Shown: in pieces, positions 34,538-43,546 of the stretch | How the letters are laid out: each line of letters opens with the position of its first letter | How positions within the stretch are numbered: position 1 is the stretch's first letter | Assembly: GCF_002127265.1 (NCBI RefSeq) | Contig: NZ_NFUU01000003.1 | Coordinates: forward strand, 505,055 to 569,054 | From: Hydrogenophaga sp. IBVHS1 | GTDB lineage: Bacteria > Pseudomonadota > Gammaproteobacteria > Burkholderiales > Burkholderiaceae_C | Direction of reading: 5' to 3' | DNA: 64,000 nt | Translations under genes and position numbers: made by a program | The notes under the pieces: model-generated | Told to the model about the DNA's origin: nothing | What the model saw: the letters and a program-made list of their open reading frames with translations, nothing else | The model's database searches: none

Positions 34538-35446
34538 TCAACGCACGCCCTGCGCGATCGCAGCCTGCACCAGCTGCACATATCTTTCGACCAGCGAGCT
34601 TGCCTGCCGCTGGAGCAGCAGGCGTTCTTCGGTGTTGTCTGGTTGGTGGAACCGCCCGAACGCAAGCGCGCCCTTCATGAGGTGGCCATCCGTGTCACCG
34701 TGGGTGCAAAAGCTTCGCTGCATGCAATCGAGTGCCGCTTCTAGCGAAGTCCGATGCGGTCCTCGGTGAAACTGTTCTGCGAAGGCGCGGGCGCCCTCTT
34801 CCAGTTCACAGCCGTATTGCAGGACATGGACAAGATCGCCCGCATCTTTGTTGGCGCTGCGTTGATCGAATGCGATGGCCTTCAAAACGACAAACGCGAG
34901 TTGGTTGGCGTAGTGCACGCGCTCCACCGCAATGCCCTTTCCATCCAGAAGCTCGGCCTTGACCTCCTTCGTCTCATAGAGCGTTTGAGCAATGGACATA
35001 TGGGGCATCGACATCACCGATATCGATTCCGCCCCAAGGGTCTTGAGTTTCGCCAGCTCTTCCTCGGACGCGTCGCACAGAAACTCCACGCGCACGGGCA
35101 CGCCTCCCAAAGTCTTCGCTTCCCACTGCCAAGAGGAGACGCCGCCCTTCTCAAGCCGCATTTTCGAGAACCCGCGTTGCTTGAGCCGGTCGGCGATGGG
35201 AGCGTAGTCCTGGCCAGCGGCGATCACGGCAAGGTCGATCACCAGATCGAGGTCGGACGTGCCGGCGTGTGCCGGGATGTCTGGAGCACGCTCTGGCGTG
35301 AGGTACCTGGGTACCAGTCCGCCCATCAGGCGAACCGTGTCCTTCAGGCTGCCCATGCATCCGAGCACAGTGACCAGTGCCTGTTCACAGGCATCGGTGA
35401 CTTCCGGCAGGTACTCGGACGCGGTTTCTGGCTTGAAGTCAGACAT
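34538..35446 (-). CDS. AbiEii-like nucleotidyltransferase toxin
   Basis: A 302-residue protein with a DNA-polymerase-beta-type nucleotidyltransferase core: GG at 42-43 (LMGGLVPRYL) and metal ligands D65 and D67 in TSDLDLVIDL. These are the hallmarks of AbiEii/type IV toxins, which can modify tRNA in better-studied members. The ATG at 35446 overlaps the upstream antitoxin gene by 8 bp; an upstream GTG at 35455 is possible. Position behind an AbiEi-like gene supports a toxin-antitoxin or phage-defence pair. Activity is not shown. Confidence 0.8.
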   Translation of the reverse strand: MSDFKPETASEYLPEVTDACEQALVTVLGCMGSLKDTVRLMGGLVPRYLTPERAPDIPAHAGTSDLDLVIDLAVIAAGQDYAPIADRLKQRGFSKMRLEKGGVSSWQWEAKTLGGVPVRVEFLCDASEEELAKLKTLGAESISVMSMPHMSIAQTLYETKEVKAELLDGKGIAVERVHYANQLAFVVLKAIAFDQRSANKDAGDLVHVLQYGCELEEGARAFAEQFHRGPHRTSLEAALDCMQRSFCTHGDTDGHLMKGALAFGRFHQPDNTEERLLLQRQASSLVERYVQLVQAAIAQGVR

Positions 35447-36521
35447 TGGGCGCACCCTTGACGAGAAGTTGGCCTTTTAATGCGTTGGCCAGTTCCCGAC
35501 TGCGCCCTCCTGCGTTTGCCAATTCAAGGTACTGGACCACGGGGCTGGCGAAGCTACCCGGTCGATCTGCCAGTTCGAGGCGATGCTGCAGTGCGAATTC
35601 GTCGCACTCGTGGAGAGTGACGTTGAAGCCTTTGTCGGCGCGCTTGAGTCCCAGATGCTCTGCAACGGACGCAGTTGCCCCCACCCGCACGATCAGGTCG
35701 TAGCCACTGACTGCGGTAAGAAGTCGTGTGAAGCTGTTCGCAGCGTACTGTCCGGTGAAGGCCCAGTCATGGGGCTGTCCTTCGCCCATGCGTTTGGCCA
35801 GCATCTCCCCAAGGGACGCCGGGTTCTGCGTAAAGGCGAACCAGCGCAGCTTGCTCACCTTCCTGCTCTCCCAGTCGTTCGCCCATGTGTCGAGCAGTTC
35901 GCCCGGATCCAAGAGCCGACGGCGCACACTGCGCCCGTTCCCTTCGCTTTGAACCATGCCGCGCTTTTCCAGCTCTCGCATGAGCACTGAGACCGTATTG
36001 GGGCTGGCACCCGACGCATCCGCAAGGTCAGTGCCAGTGCGCCAGGTGTCCCAGTGGAGCAGCAGGGCGTGCAGAACTTTCTCACGCTCGGGAGTGAACA
36101 GCGAGCCCACATCTCTCCAGTTGGGCTTGAGGGGTGGGCGGTCAATGAGCACCTGTCGCATCCCCAGGCGAATAGAGAGGCTTCCACTGGCGTCAAAGTA
36201 GCCAATGCCTGATGCTTCCAGCAACCTGCGCGCGCCTTCGCTGAGCGTTTCGGCCCACACCATCACCTGATCGGTGCCGGCCTGTTTTGCAGCTTGCGTC
36301 CGCACGCGCTCGATGTCGCGGGGGTAGGCGTGCCGCTTGACCTCGACCAGGATGTTGCTGCGCTCGCCGTCAACCGTGATGCCCAAGCGCAGATCCCCTC
36401 TCTGCCCGTCGCTCAGGTCGGGTTCAAGCTCGATCTCGATGTCTTCAATTTGGACACGCTCAAAGAGCACCGAGCGGAATTGAGAAAGCAGCTTTTCAGT
36501 GGTTTGGTGTTCCTGGTTCAT
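35439..36521 (-). CDS. AbiEi-like antitoxin/repressor with nuclease-like N-domain
   Basis: A 360-residue protein, longer than typical AbiEi antitoxins. Residues 40-75 (GDLRLGITVDGE to ILVEVKRHAYP) resemble a PD-(D/E)xK core with D43, E60 and K62. Residues 145-205 form a winged helix (REKVLHALLLHWDTWRTGTDLA to MRELEKRGMVQ). The C-terminal 150 residues match the AbiEi-type C-domain only loosely. It is first of the pair and overlaps the toxin by 8 bp. Palindromic half-sites upstream fit autorepression, as known for AbiEi. Whether the nuclease-like domain is active or just recognises nucleic acid is open. Confidence 0.72.
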   Translation of the reverse strand: MNQEHQTTEKLLSQFRSVLFERVQIEDIEIELEPDLSDGQRGDLRLGITVDGERSNILVEVKRHAYPRDIERVRTQAAKQAGTDQVMVWAETLSEGARRLLEASGIGYFDASGSLSIRLGMRQVLIDRPPLKPNWRDVGSLFTPEREKVLHALLLHWDTWRTGTDLADASGASPNTVSVLMRELEKRGMVQSEGNGRSVRRRLLDPGELLDTWANDWESRKVSKLRWFAFTQNPASLGEMLAKRMGEGQPHDWAFTGQYAANSFTRLLTAVSGYDLIVRVGATASVAEHLGLKRADKGFNVTLHECDEFALQHRLELADRPGSFASPVVQYLELANAGGRSRELANALKGQLLVKGAPNV

Positions 36522-36540
36522 GGCGGGCCCTGGACATGGT

Positions 36541-36610
36541 GTGCTGTACAGCGTATTAATTGGTTCTTACATATGATACGCTGCAAACCATTAATACGCT
36601 GTACAGCGTA
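36541..36610. promoter_or_regulatory. Palindromic operator cluster of the AbiE-like pair
   Basis: A perfect 18-bp palindrome ATACGCTGTACAGCGTAT is at 36593-36610. A second GCTGTACAGCGTAT is at 36542-36555, and a lone ATACGCTG half-site at 36575-36582. The outer sites flank an AT-rich interval containing the likely promoter of the antitoxin gene. Spaced inverted repeats are typical of negatively autoregulated AbiE systems. Confidence 0.7.
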
Positions 36611-36665
36611 TCATTGCATCCACGCCCGCGCGTTGGTTTTCATCAAAGTTTTTACCCCCCACCCC

Positions 36666-38282
36666 TCATCGCAACCCCGCCTTGCGCAGCCGGTAGCTGA
36701 ACTGCCGCAACGTGAGCCCCAGGCTCTGCGCCGCGCGAGACTGGTTGCCCTGGTGCTGCGCCAGCGCATCCCGCAAGGCCTGTGCACTGTGCGAACGCAC
36801 GCTCTGGTAGTCGCGCACCTGGCCCACCTCGCCAGGCAGCGCAGGTGGCGGTGGCGCGCCAGCACCCGGAGTCTGCGGCATGAAACGCTCCAGCGTCTCG
36901 GCCGTCACCAGCGTGTGGTCGGCCAGCAGCACCAGCCGCTCGATCAGGTTGCCCAGCTCGCGAATGTTGCCGGGCCAGGGGTGCGCTTCCAGCCGCGCCA
37001 GCGCATCGGGCGCCAGGTTCACGTTGCGCTGGTGCGTCTGGTTCGCGCGGTTCACAAAGTGCAGCGCGAGCGCTCGGATGTCCTCACCGCGCTCGCGCAG
37101 GCTGGGCAGGCGGATCGGGATCACGTTGAGGCGGTAATACAGGTCTTGCCGGAAGCGCCCGGCCTGCACCTCGGCGGCCAGCTCGCGGTTGGTGGCGGCC
37201 ACCAGCCGCACGTTCACCTTCACCTCGCGCGTGCCGCCCAGGCGCACCAGCGTGCCTTCCTGCAAGGTGCGCAGCAGTTTGGATTGCATCGCCAGTGGCA
37301 GCTCGCCAATCTCGTCCAGAAAAATGGTGCCGCCATTCGCCTGCTCGAACCAGCCCGCGCGGGCCGCGTTGGCGCCCGTGAAGGCGCCTTTTTCGTAGCC
37401 GAACAGCTCGGATTCGAACAGCGTCTCCGGAATGGCCGAGCAGTTCACCTTGATGAACGGCTGGTCGTGCCGGCCGCTGGCCAGGTGCACCGCACGCGCA
37501 AACAATTCCTTGCCTGTGCCCGATTCGCCCAGCAGCAGCACCGTGGCCTGCGATTGCGACACCCGTTCCAGTTCGCTCAGCGCCTGCAGCAGCGCGGGTG
37601 AACGGCCGATGAGGCCGTAGCGTGCGCTCGCGCTGTCCAGCGCGCGGGCCAGCGCCGCGTTGCGCACCACCAGCTGGCGCGTCTGCTCCGCCACCAGCTG
37701 CTCCAGCTGCAGCAGCTGGCCCGCCAGCGTGGCCAGAATGCGCAGCACCGCCAGGTCGTCGTTCAGGTGGCGTTGCCGGCTGCGGATGCGGTGGCAGGCC
37801 AGCACGCCGATGGTCGCGCCGTTCACGTCGATCGGCAGCGCAATGAAGGCCACGGTCTGCGGCGGCAGCCGCTCGCGCGGTACGGTGCGAAACAGAAACA
37901 GCGGCTCGGCGTCCACGTCCTGCACGATGGCCGGCAGGCCCGAAGCCAGCACCCGCCCGGTGATGCCCTCGCCCCACCGAAAGGTGCCGCGCTGCACTTC
38001 CTCGGCGGTGAGGCCGTAGGAATGGCGAATGGCCGCCGTGCGCTCGCTCAGCTTGCCGCCCAGCGGCGCCTCGCTGGCCAGCACCATGCGCCCCCGGTTC
38101 AGCCCCAGCAGCTCACTCATCAGGTGCATCATTTCCCGCAGCACGAAGGCCGGCGCCAGGCTGCGCCCCACCAGCTTCATCACCTCGCGCATCAGCAGCA
38201 GCTCCTGCGCATGCCAGTCGGTGCCGGGCGGGGTGTCGGGGTCGGTGCGGTGGGGAGGCATGGGCGCGAGGCAAGCAAGCAT
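36666..38282 (-). CDS. GAF-domain sigma-54 activator (NifA-like)
   Basis: A 538-residue enhancer-binding protein. A GAF domain (about residues 40-200) is followed by the AAA+ central domain with Walker A GESGTGKE, the RpoN-contact loop ELFGYEKGAFTGA, and Walker B GGTIFLDEIGEL. The C-terminus is a Fis-type helix-turn-helix (NQSRAAQSLGLTLRQFSYRL). NifA-subfamily regulators respond to cytoplasmic signals through GAF. Targets are not evident. Sigma-54 promoters occur elsewhere in the window (19604, 62413), but no link is shown. Start 38282 or the in-frame ATG at 38261; neither has a strong ribosome site. Confidence 0.88.
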   Translation of the reverse strand: MLACLAPMPPHRTDPDTPPGTDWHAQELLLMREVMKLVGRSLAPAFVLREMMHLMSELLGLNRGRMVLASEAPLGGKLSERTAAIRHSYGLTAEEVQRGTFRWGEGITGRVLASGLPAIVQDVDAEPLFLFRTVPRERLPPQTVAFIALPIDVNGATIGVLACHRIRSRQRHLNDDLAVLRILATLAGQLLQLEQLVAEQTRQLVVRNAALARALDSASARYGLIGRSPALLQALSELERVSQSQATVLLLGESGTGKELFARAVHLASGRHDQPFIKVNCSAIPETLFESELFGYEKGAFTGANAARAGWFEQANGGTIFLDEIGELPLAMQSKLLRTLQEGTLVRLGGTREVKVNVRLVAATNRELAAEVQAGRFRQDLYYRLNVIPIRLPSLRERGEDIRALALHFVNRANQTHQRNVNLAPDALARLEAHPWPGNIRELGNLIERLVLLADHTLVTAETLERFMPQTPGAGAPPPPALPGEVGQVRDYQSVRSHSAQALRDALAQHQGNQSRAAQSLGLTLRQFSYRLRKAGLR

Positions 38283-38427
38283 CGCGCCCGCACTCGCACC
38301 GCCGCCTCCGCGCGCCGTTCAGAGGGGTAACGCCTGGCTGGGTAGACGCCAACCTTTTGGGTCGGTAGGCTCCGGCTGGTTTAAAGCTGAGCAGGACGGC
38401 GCTTTCCATTCCCTCTTGAGAAACCCC

Positions 38428-38649
38428 ATGAAAAGAAATGTTGGAGATGGCTCTAGCGCGGGCCGACTTGTCACGGCGGCGTTCGGGCTGTTGTTCGTGG
38501 CGCTGGCCGTGGCCGTTGTGGTTGTTTCTGACCGCTCGATCGGCCCCTTGATGGCTGCCGCGGTCCTGGGCATCCTGGGTGTCGACGCCATGGTCAGCGC
38601 ATGCCGTGGAAAGCGGTCTTTGCTTTCCCGCATCGGGCCACTGCCGTAA
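38428..38649 (+). CDS. Small two-helix membrane protein (73 aa)
   Basis: A 73-residue protein with two adjacent hydrophobic helices (LVTAAFGLLFVALAVAVVVV and PLMAAAVLGILGVDAMVSA) and a basic C-terminus (CRGKRSLLSRIG). It probably sits in the inner membrane with short cytoplasmic ends. Only a weak purine stretch (TTGAGAAA) lies upstream. It is divergent from the sigma-54 activator. No function recognised. Confidence 0.55.
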   Translation: MKRNVGDGSSAGRLVTAAFGLLFVALAVAVVVVSDRSIGPLMAAAVLGILGVDAMVSACRGKRSLLSRIGPLP

Positions 38650-38708
38650 GCGCCGCAGCTTGGGTACGCTTCTTGCAAAAAGGTGGACCACGCCCTCTGG
38701 AGAAAACG

Positions 38709-39020
38709 ATGGAATATGTGTACATGCCGCTGCAGCTGGCCCCGGCCGGCTTGAACCAGCCCATCCTGCCGAACTGGTCGTTCCATCTGTTCAACGTGAA
38801 CCTGGGTGCGTCGTCCAACGCCGATCTTGAACAGGCGGCGCTGCAGAAGGTCGGCAGCTACGGCAAACAGATCGGACATCTTTCCGAGGCCCTTGAAGTG
38901 GTCATCCGCCAACTGCGGCTGCTTGACAGCAAGAACCTCTCGCGCGAAGAGCGGGACACCATCGCCGTCTTCCTCGGCGACGTGGCGGCGGTGCGCAAGT
39001 TGAAGGTTGAGGCCACCTAG
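38709..39020 (+). CDS. Hypothetical helical protein (103 aa)
   Basis: A 103-residue soluble protein. The first 40 residues are non-charged (LQLAPAGLNQPILPNWSFHLFNVNL) and the rest is predicted helical and charged (IGHLSEALEVVIRQLRLLD, LSREERDTIAVFLGD). GGAGAAAA lies just before the ATG. It lies 60 bp after the small membrane protein gene and may be co-transcribed. It converges with the response regulator gene, 48 bp apart. No family recognised. Confidence 0.6.
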   Translation: MEYVYMPLQLAPAGLNQPILPNWSFHLFNVNLGASSNADLEQAALQKVGSYGKQIGHLSEALEVVIRQLRLLDSKNLSREERDTIAVFLGDVAAVRKLKVEAT

Positions 39021-39068
39021 ACATGGCGACAGCGCCAGCGCAGCCAGGCGTGGCGCCACTTCGCTCGC

Positions 39069-39989
39069 TCAATCCTGCGGCAACAGCCGTCCCGCAATCG
39101 CTGCCGCCGCCGACCGCGTCTCCACCCCCAGCTTCTCGAACACATGCTCCAGGTGCTTGTTCACCGTGCGGTGGCTCATGCCCAAGATGTCGGCGATGTC
39201 GCGGTTGGTCTTGCCTTTGGCGAGCCACGAGAGCACCTCGGTTTCGCGCGGGGTCAGGGCGACGTCGCGCAGGCGCTGGGCGGCGGCGTTTTCCAGCGGG
39301 CTCCAGCTCAACAGCAGCATCGATTCGCCCAAACTCCCCTGGCCGAGGTGGCGGGCGAGCAGGCGGCCCTGGTCGCGGTCGCGGGTGGCGGTGCCATCGC
39401 GGCGGGCGGTGGCCAGCCATTGCGCAGCTTGCTCCAGTGCCGCAGTGCCGGTGCCGAAGGCGCGCTCGAGCCACACCATGGCCTGGGGCGATCGCCAGGC
39501 CATGCGGCCCAATGAATCCAACACCACGCTGCCGAGGCCTGCCACGTCCACCGCTTCCTGCGCGAGCCGCGCCACGCGGGCGTTGCGCACGTGGGTGGCC
39601 AGGCGGGCCATCACCTCGGGAATGCGCAGCGGCTTGACCACATAGTCCACGCCGCCGCTGGCGAAGCCGCGCAAGATCGGTTCGCTGTCGGACAGGCCGG
39701 TCATGAACACCACCGGCACGTGCGACCAAGCCGGTGTGGCCTTGATGCGCTGGCACAGGTCGAAGCCGTCCATGCCGGGCATCACGGCGTCGAGCAGCAC
39801 GCCATCGGGAATCGCCACCTCGAAGCGTTCCAGCGCTTCGTCGGCGTCGCGTGCCGCCAGCACCACATAACCTTCGGCCACGAGCGCGTCGCCCAGCATG
39901 CGCAGGGTGTCGAGGGAATCGTCCACCACCAGAATCACCGGCTGGGTGGTCGGGGTGTCGGGCGGCGCAGTTTCAGACCAGGGTGTCAT
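39069..39989 (-). CDS. LuxR-type response regulator of the amide system
   Basis: A 306-residue regulator. The receiver has the acidic pocket in LVVDDS, phospho-acceptor D67 in GVLLDAVMPGMDG, and the conserved lysine in VVKPL. A 90-residue linker of unknown fold follows (about 140-235), then a LuxR/NarL helix-turn-helix (LTPRETEVLSWLAKGKTNRDIADILGMSHRTVNKHL). The start overlaps the 3' end of the hybrid kinase gene by 17 bp, so the two form a phosphorelay pair. The expected DNA target is the TACGT-N6-ACGTA site found before urtA and amiE; this is inference. Confidence 0.9.
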   Translation of the reverse strand: MTPWSETAPPDTPTTQPVILVVDDSLDTLRMLGDALVAEGYVVLAARDADEALERFEVAIPDGVLLDAVMPGMDGFDLCQRIKATPAWSHVPVVFMTGLSDSEPILRGFASGGVDYVVKPLRIPEVMARLATHVRNARVARLAQEAVDVAGLGSVVLDSLGRMAWRSPQAMVWLERAFGTGTAALEQAAQWLATARRDGTATRDRDQGRLLARHLGQGSLGESMLLLSWSPLENAAAQRLRDVALTPRETEVLSWLAKGKTNRDIADILGMSHRTVNKHLEHVFEKLGVETRSAAAAIAGRLLPQD

Positions 39990-42900
39990 CGTCTGAGAGT
40001 TCCTCGGTGTCCCTGAGGTATTCGATCAGGGTTTGAAAGTCGAAACGGTCTGCGCAGGATTGCAGCAGGGCCAGTGTGGCGGCGTGGGCGGGCTCGGCAC
40101 CCTGTGCTTGCCAGAGCCGCTGGCGCAGCGCGGCGGCCTGGCCTTGCCGCGCCAGCCGTTGAAGTTCTTCGCGCAGCGCCTCGGGCAGCGGCAGGCCGCT
40201 CACGCGCTGCCGGGTGCTGCTCTCGGCCGACAGGGCGGGGGCTTGCTCGGTGACCCAATCCAGCGCCAGCGCGTCGCGCAAGGCGTCCAGCAATTCGGAC
40301 TCGGTCATGGGTTTGGCGACGAAGCCCTGGTAGTCGAGCGCCTTGAACTCTTCGGGCCGGTTGTCGATGAGGTTGGCCGAAACGAACACGATCGGCAGGC
40401 GAGAAGAAGGCAGCAGCTTGCGCACCGCTTCGGCGGTCTGCCAGCCGTCGAGCCCGTCCATGGTCAGGTCCAGCAGCAGCAGATCGGGTGGGTGCTGTTC
40501 GATGATCTCCAGGCATTCCTGGCCGCTCGCCGCCTCGCGCACCACGAAGCCCAGCGGCATCAGGATGCTGGCGAGCAACTGGCGGTGCAGCGGCTGGTCG
40601 TCCACCACCAGCACGGTGCGGCGTTCGCCCAGGTAGCCCGTGACCGCGCGCAAGGTCGACGGAATCGGCAGCGGGTGCTTGGGGTCCGACGGAATCGGCG
40701 GCAGGTAGAGGCGCAGCGAGAACGTGCTGCCATGTCCCTGCCGGCTCTTGAGCAGCAGTTCGCCGCCCATCATGTCGGTGAGCAGGTGCGTGATGGTCAG
40801 GCCCAGGCCGGTGCCGGAATCGCGCGCGCGCCGGCCAGCGCTGCCGCGCTCGAACGGTAAAAAGATGCGCTTCTGGTCCTGCGCGGCAATCCCGATGCCG
40901 GTGTCCACCACGTCGATGCGCGCCACCTGCTGGCGGAAGTCGAGCTTCAGCGTCACTTCGCCCTCGTCGGTGAAGCGCACCGCGTTGCTCAGCAGGTTGA
41001 TAAGGATCTGCCGCAGGCGCTTGGCATCGGCGCGCACCCAGGCGGGCAACTCGCCTGCGCGGTGCACCGTGAACTTCAACCCCTTGGCTTCGGCCTGCGG
41101 GCGGATCATGCGCTCCACGTCTTCCAGCAGCTGACCCAGCGGCAGGGGCACCGGATCCAGCCGCAGGCGGCCGGCTTCGATGCGCGCCAGATCGAGCGAG
41201 CCGTCAATGAGGGTGTGCATGTGCTGGCCGCTGCGCTGCATGGTGGCAATCGTCTCGCGCACCCACACCGAGATGTCGCTGTTCTTCAGCAGAATCTGTG
41301 CGTAGCCCAGGATGCTGGTGAGTGGCGTGCGCAGCTCGTGCGTCATGCCCGCCACGTAGCGCGTCTTGGCCTGGCTAGCGGCCTCGGCGCGGTCGCGGGC
41401 CGACTGCAGTTCGGCATCGGTGCGCTTGTGCGCGTCGATCTCCAGCATCAGCAGCTGCGTCTGGCGTTCCGATTCGTCCTGCGCCATGCGCCGGCTGTCG
41501 GTGGTGAGCACCACCCACCAAGAGCACACCGCCGCGAACGGCACCAGGAAAGCATAGATCTTGAGGAGGGGCAGTTGCAGTGTTTCGGCCGGCGCGTGCA
41601 GGCTCTCCTGCACATACACCATGCCGATCAGCACCGCCATGATCGCGCTGATGGACAGCCACACCGTGAGGAACTGGCCAGCCCGGAAATTGATGCGCAC
41701 CGCCAGGCCCCGGGGCAGCATGGCCGTGATCAACGCGCGCACCTGGTCGATGGCGCGCGAGTTGGTCTTGCAGCGGTCGTGGCAGCGCGATTCGAGCGAG
41801 CAGCACAGCGAGCAGATGGGCGCGCGGTAGGCCGGGCAACTGGCCATGTCTTCCGATTCAAACTGGTTCTGGCACACCGCGCAGCGCACCACCTCACCCG
41901 GCTTCCACTCGGCCGATGGCGTGCGGGCCAGGTAGTAGCGGCCTTTGGTGGCCCAGGCCAGCAGGGGCGCGAGCAGCAGCGCCAGGCCCAGTGCAATGAA
42001 GGGTGAAAACGCGGCGGCTTCTTCGCCCATCACCCCCGTGTAGGCCACGCTGGCCACCAGTGCCGCAATGATCATGGAGCCCATGCCCACGGGGTTGAAG
42101 TCGTAGAGGTGCGCACGCCGGAACTCGATGCCCTTGGGGCTCAGGCCCAGTGGCTTGTTGATGATCAGGTCGGCCACCAGCGCACCCACCCAGGCAATGG
42201 CCACGTTGCTGTAGACGCCCAGCACCTTCTCGATGCCGGCGAACACGCCGAGCAGCATCAGCAGCGTGGCAATCGCCACGTTGAACACCAGCCACACCAC
42301 GCGCCCGGGGTGGCTGTGCGTCACCCGCGCAAAGAAGTTGGACCACGCGAGCGAGCCCGCATACGCATTGGTCACGTTGATCTTGATCTGCGCCAGGATC
42401 ACGAACACCACCGTCATGAGCACCGCCAGGCCCGGGTGGCCCACGGCCTCGGTGAACCCGGCCAGGAACATCTGCGTGGGCTCGGCGGTGCGCTCGGGCG
42501 CCACCTCGAACTGCATGGCGGCAAACGCGAGAAAGGCACCGCCCGTCATCTTGAGCATGCCCATCACGATCCAGCCGGGCCCGGGAATCAGCACGGCCAG
42601 CCACCAGCGCACGCGGTTCTGGCGCGTGCGCTCGGGCATGAAGCGCAAAAAGTCCACCTGCTCGCCAATCTGCACCACCAGCGAGAAGATCACCGCCGCT
42701 GCCGCGCCGAACATCAGCGGCTGGAACTGATTGCTGCCCGAGCGCAGGCCCGTGAGGCTGGAAAAATCGCGGTACATCTGCGGCTGTGAGAGCGCGATCC
42801 ACACAAACGGCAGCAGCAGCAGAAACAGGTACAGCGGCTGCGTCCAGGCCTGCAGGCGCGAAATGAGCGTGATGCCGCGCATGGCCAGCGGAATCACCAC

Positions 42901-43398
42901 CACCGCCGAGATCAAGTAGCACTGCGGCAGCGGCCAGTCGGTCGCCATCTGCAGCGCCAGCGCCATGATCACCGCCTCCAGCGCGAAGAAGATGAAGGTG
43001 AACATCGCGTAGATCAGCGACGTGATGGTGGAGCCCAGGTAGCCAAAGCCCGCACCACGCGTGAGCAGGTCCATGTCCAGCCCATAGCGCGCCGCGTAGT
43101 AGGCAATGGGCAGGCCGGTGAAAAAGATGATCGCGCCCACCACCAGGATCGCCCACATGGCATTGGCGAAGCCGTAGTTCACGGCGATGGCGCCGCCGAT
43201 GGCTTCCAGCGCCAGGAACGAGAGCGAGCCGAACGCGGTGTTGGCCACCCGCCACTCGCTCCATTTCCGGAAACTGCGCGGCGTGTAGCGCAGGGCGTAG
43301 TCCTCCATGGTCTCGTCGGCCACCCACGAGTTGTACTCCCGGCGGAACCGGAAGATTTTCTGGGTGGCCACGGGCGTGGCGGACTCGGGCAAGGGCAT
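39973..43398 (-). CDS. NCS1-permease / histidine kinase / receiver fusion (transporter-like sensor)
   Basis: A 1141-residue membrane sensor. Residues 15-490 form a complete NCS1-type (cytosine/purine/allantoin permease) domain of about twelve helices, with AFGSLSFLALEAIGG and INVTNAYAGSLAWSNFF typical of that family. Residues 500-545 are a linker with eight cysteines (506, 509, 521, 529, 532, 533, 539, 543) that may bind metal. Two more membrane segments follow (about 575-595 and 612-632). A HisKA box (H687 in GMTHELRTPLTS), an HATPase domain (N805, DTGIG 832-836, GTGLGL 862-867) and a receiver (D977) complete it. It is divergent from urtA. It may sense an imported amide or urea directly through the permease fold. 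The ATG at 43398 is chosen over an upstream GTG. Confidence 0.92.
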   Translation of the reverse strand: MPLPESATPVATQKIFRFRREYNSWVADETMEDYALRYTPRSFRKWSEWRVANTAFGSLSFLALEAIGGAIAVNYGFANAMWAILVVGAIIFFTGLPIAYYAARYGLDMDLLTRGAGFGYLGSTITSLIYAMFTFIFFALEAVIMALALQMATDWPLPQCYLISAVVVIPLAMRGITLISRLQAWTQPLYLFLLLLPFVWIALSQPQMYRDFSSLTGLRSGSNQFQPLMFGAAAAVIFSLVVQIGEQVDFLRFMPERTRQNRVRWWLAVLIPGPGWIVMGMLKMTGGAFLAFAAMQFEVAPERTAEPTQMFLAGFTEAVGHPGLAVLMTVVFVILAQIKINVTNAYAGSLAWSNFFARVTHSHPGRVVWLVFNVAIATLLMLLGVFAGIEKVLGVYSNVAIAWVGALVADLIINKPLGLSPKGIEFRRAHLYDFNPVGMGSMIIAALVASVAYTGVMGEEAAAFSPFIALGLALLLAPLLAWATKGRYYLARTPSAEWKPGEVVRCAVCQNQFESEDMASCPAYRAPICSLCCSLESRCHDRCKTNSRAIDQVRALITAMLPRGLAVRINFRAGQFLTVWLSISAIMAVLIGMVYVQESLHAPAETLQLPLLKIYAFLVPFAAVCSWWVVLTTDSRRMAQDESERQTQLLMLEIDAHKRTDAELQSARDRAEAASQAKTRYVAGMTHELRTPLTSILGYAQILLKNSDISVWVRETIATMQRSGQHMHTLIDGSLDLARIEAGRLRLDPVPLPLGQLLEDVERMIRPQAEAKGLKFTVHRAGELPAWVRADAKRLRQILINLLSNAVRFTDEGEVTLKLDFRQQVARIDVVDTGIGIAAQDQKRIFLPFERGSAGRRARDSGTGLGLTITHLLTDMMGGELLLKSRQGHGSTFSLRLYLPPIPSDPKHPLPIPSTLRAVTGYLGERRTVLVVDDQPLHRQLLASILMPLGFVVREAASGQECLEIIEQHPPDLLLLDLTMDGLDGWQTAEAVRKLLPSSRLPIVFVSANLIDNRPEEFKALDYQGFVAKPMTESELLDALRDALALDWVTEQAPALSAESSTRQRVSGLPLPEALREELQRLARQGQAAALRQRLWQAQGAEPAHAATLALLQSCADRFDFQTLIEYLRDTEELSDDDTLV

Positions 43399-43445
43399 GC
43401 CCTGCACGCTAGCAAGAAGCGTCCCCGCCGCACAGATGCGCGCTC

Positions 43446-43461
43446 TACGTTATTTGACGTA
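43446..43461. promoter_or_regulatory. TACGT-N6-ACGTA site upstream of urtA
   Basis: TACGTTATTTGACGTA is an imperfect 16-bp inverted repeat located 86 bp before the urtA start and 48 bp before the kinase start. Its right half TTGACGTA is identical to that of the site before amiE. Probable binding site of the LuxR-type regulator, possibly controlling both divergent transcripts. Confidence 0.65.
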
Positions 43462-43546
43462 TGGGACGCGGGGGGTGTTTTCCCTAGTCTTCAACCCAGT
43501 CGGCACGTCGCCGTTCTCACCCTCCCAACCGTTCCAGGAGCCCCCC

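Noticed and set aside
38029-38427. Upstream extension of the small membrane protein frame
   Set aside because: It overlaps the divergent sigma-54 activator coding region and is arginine/serine-rich shadow sequence; the ATG at 38428 is the sensible start.
41894-43327. Second minus-strand frame inside the permease-kinase gene
   Set aside because: Frame-shifted shadow of the NCS1 domain; rich in Gly, Arg and His with no membrane pattern.
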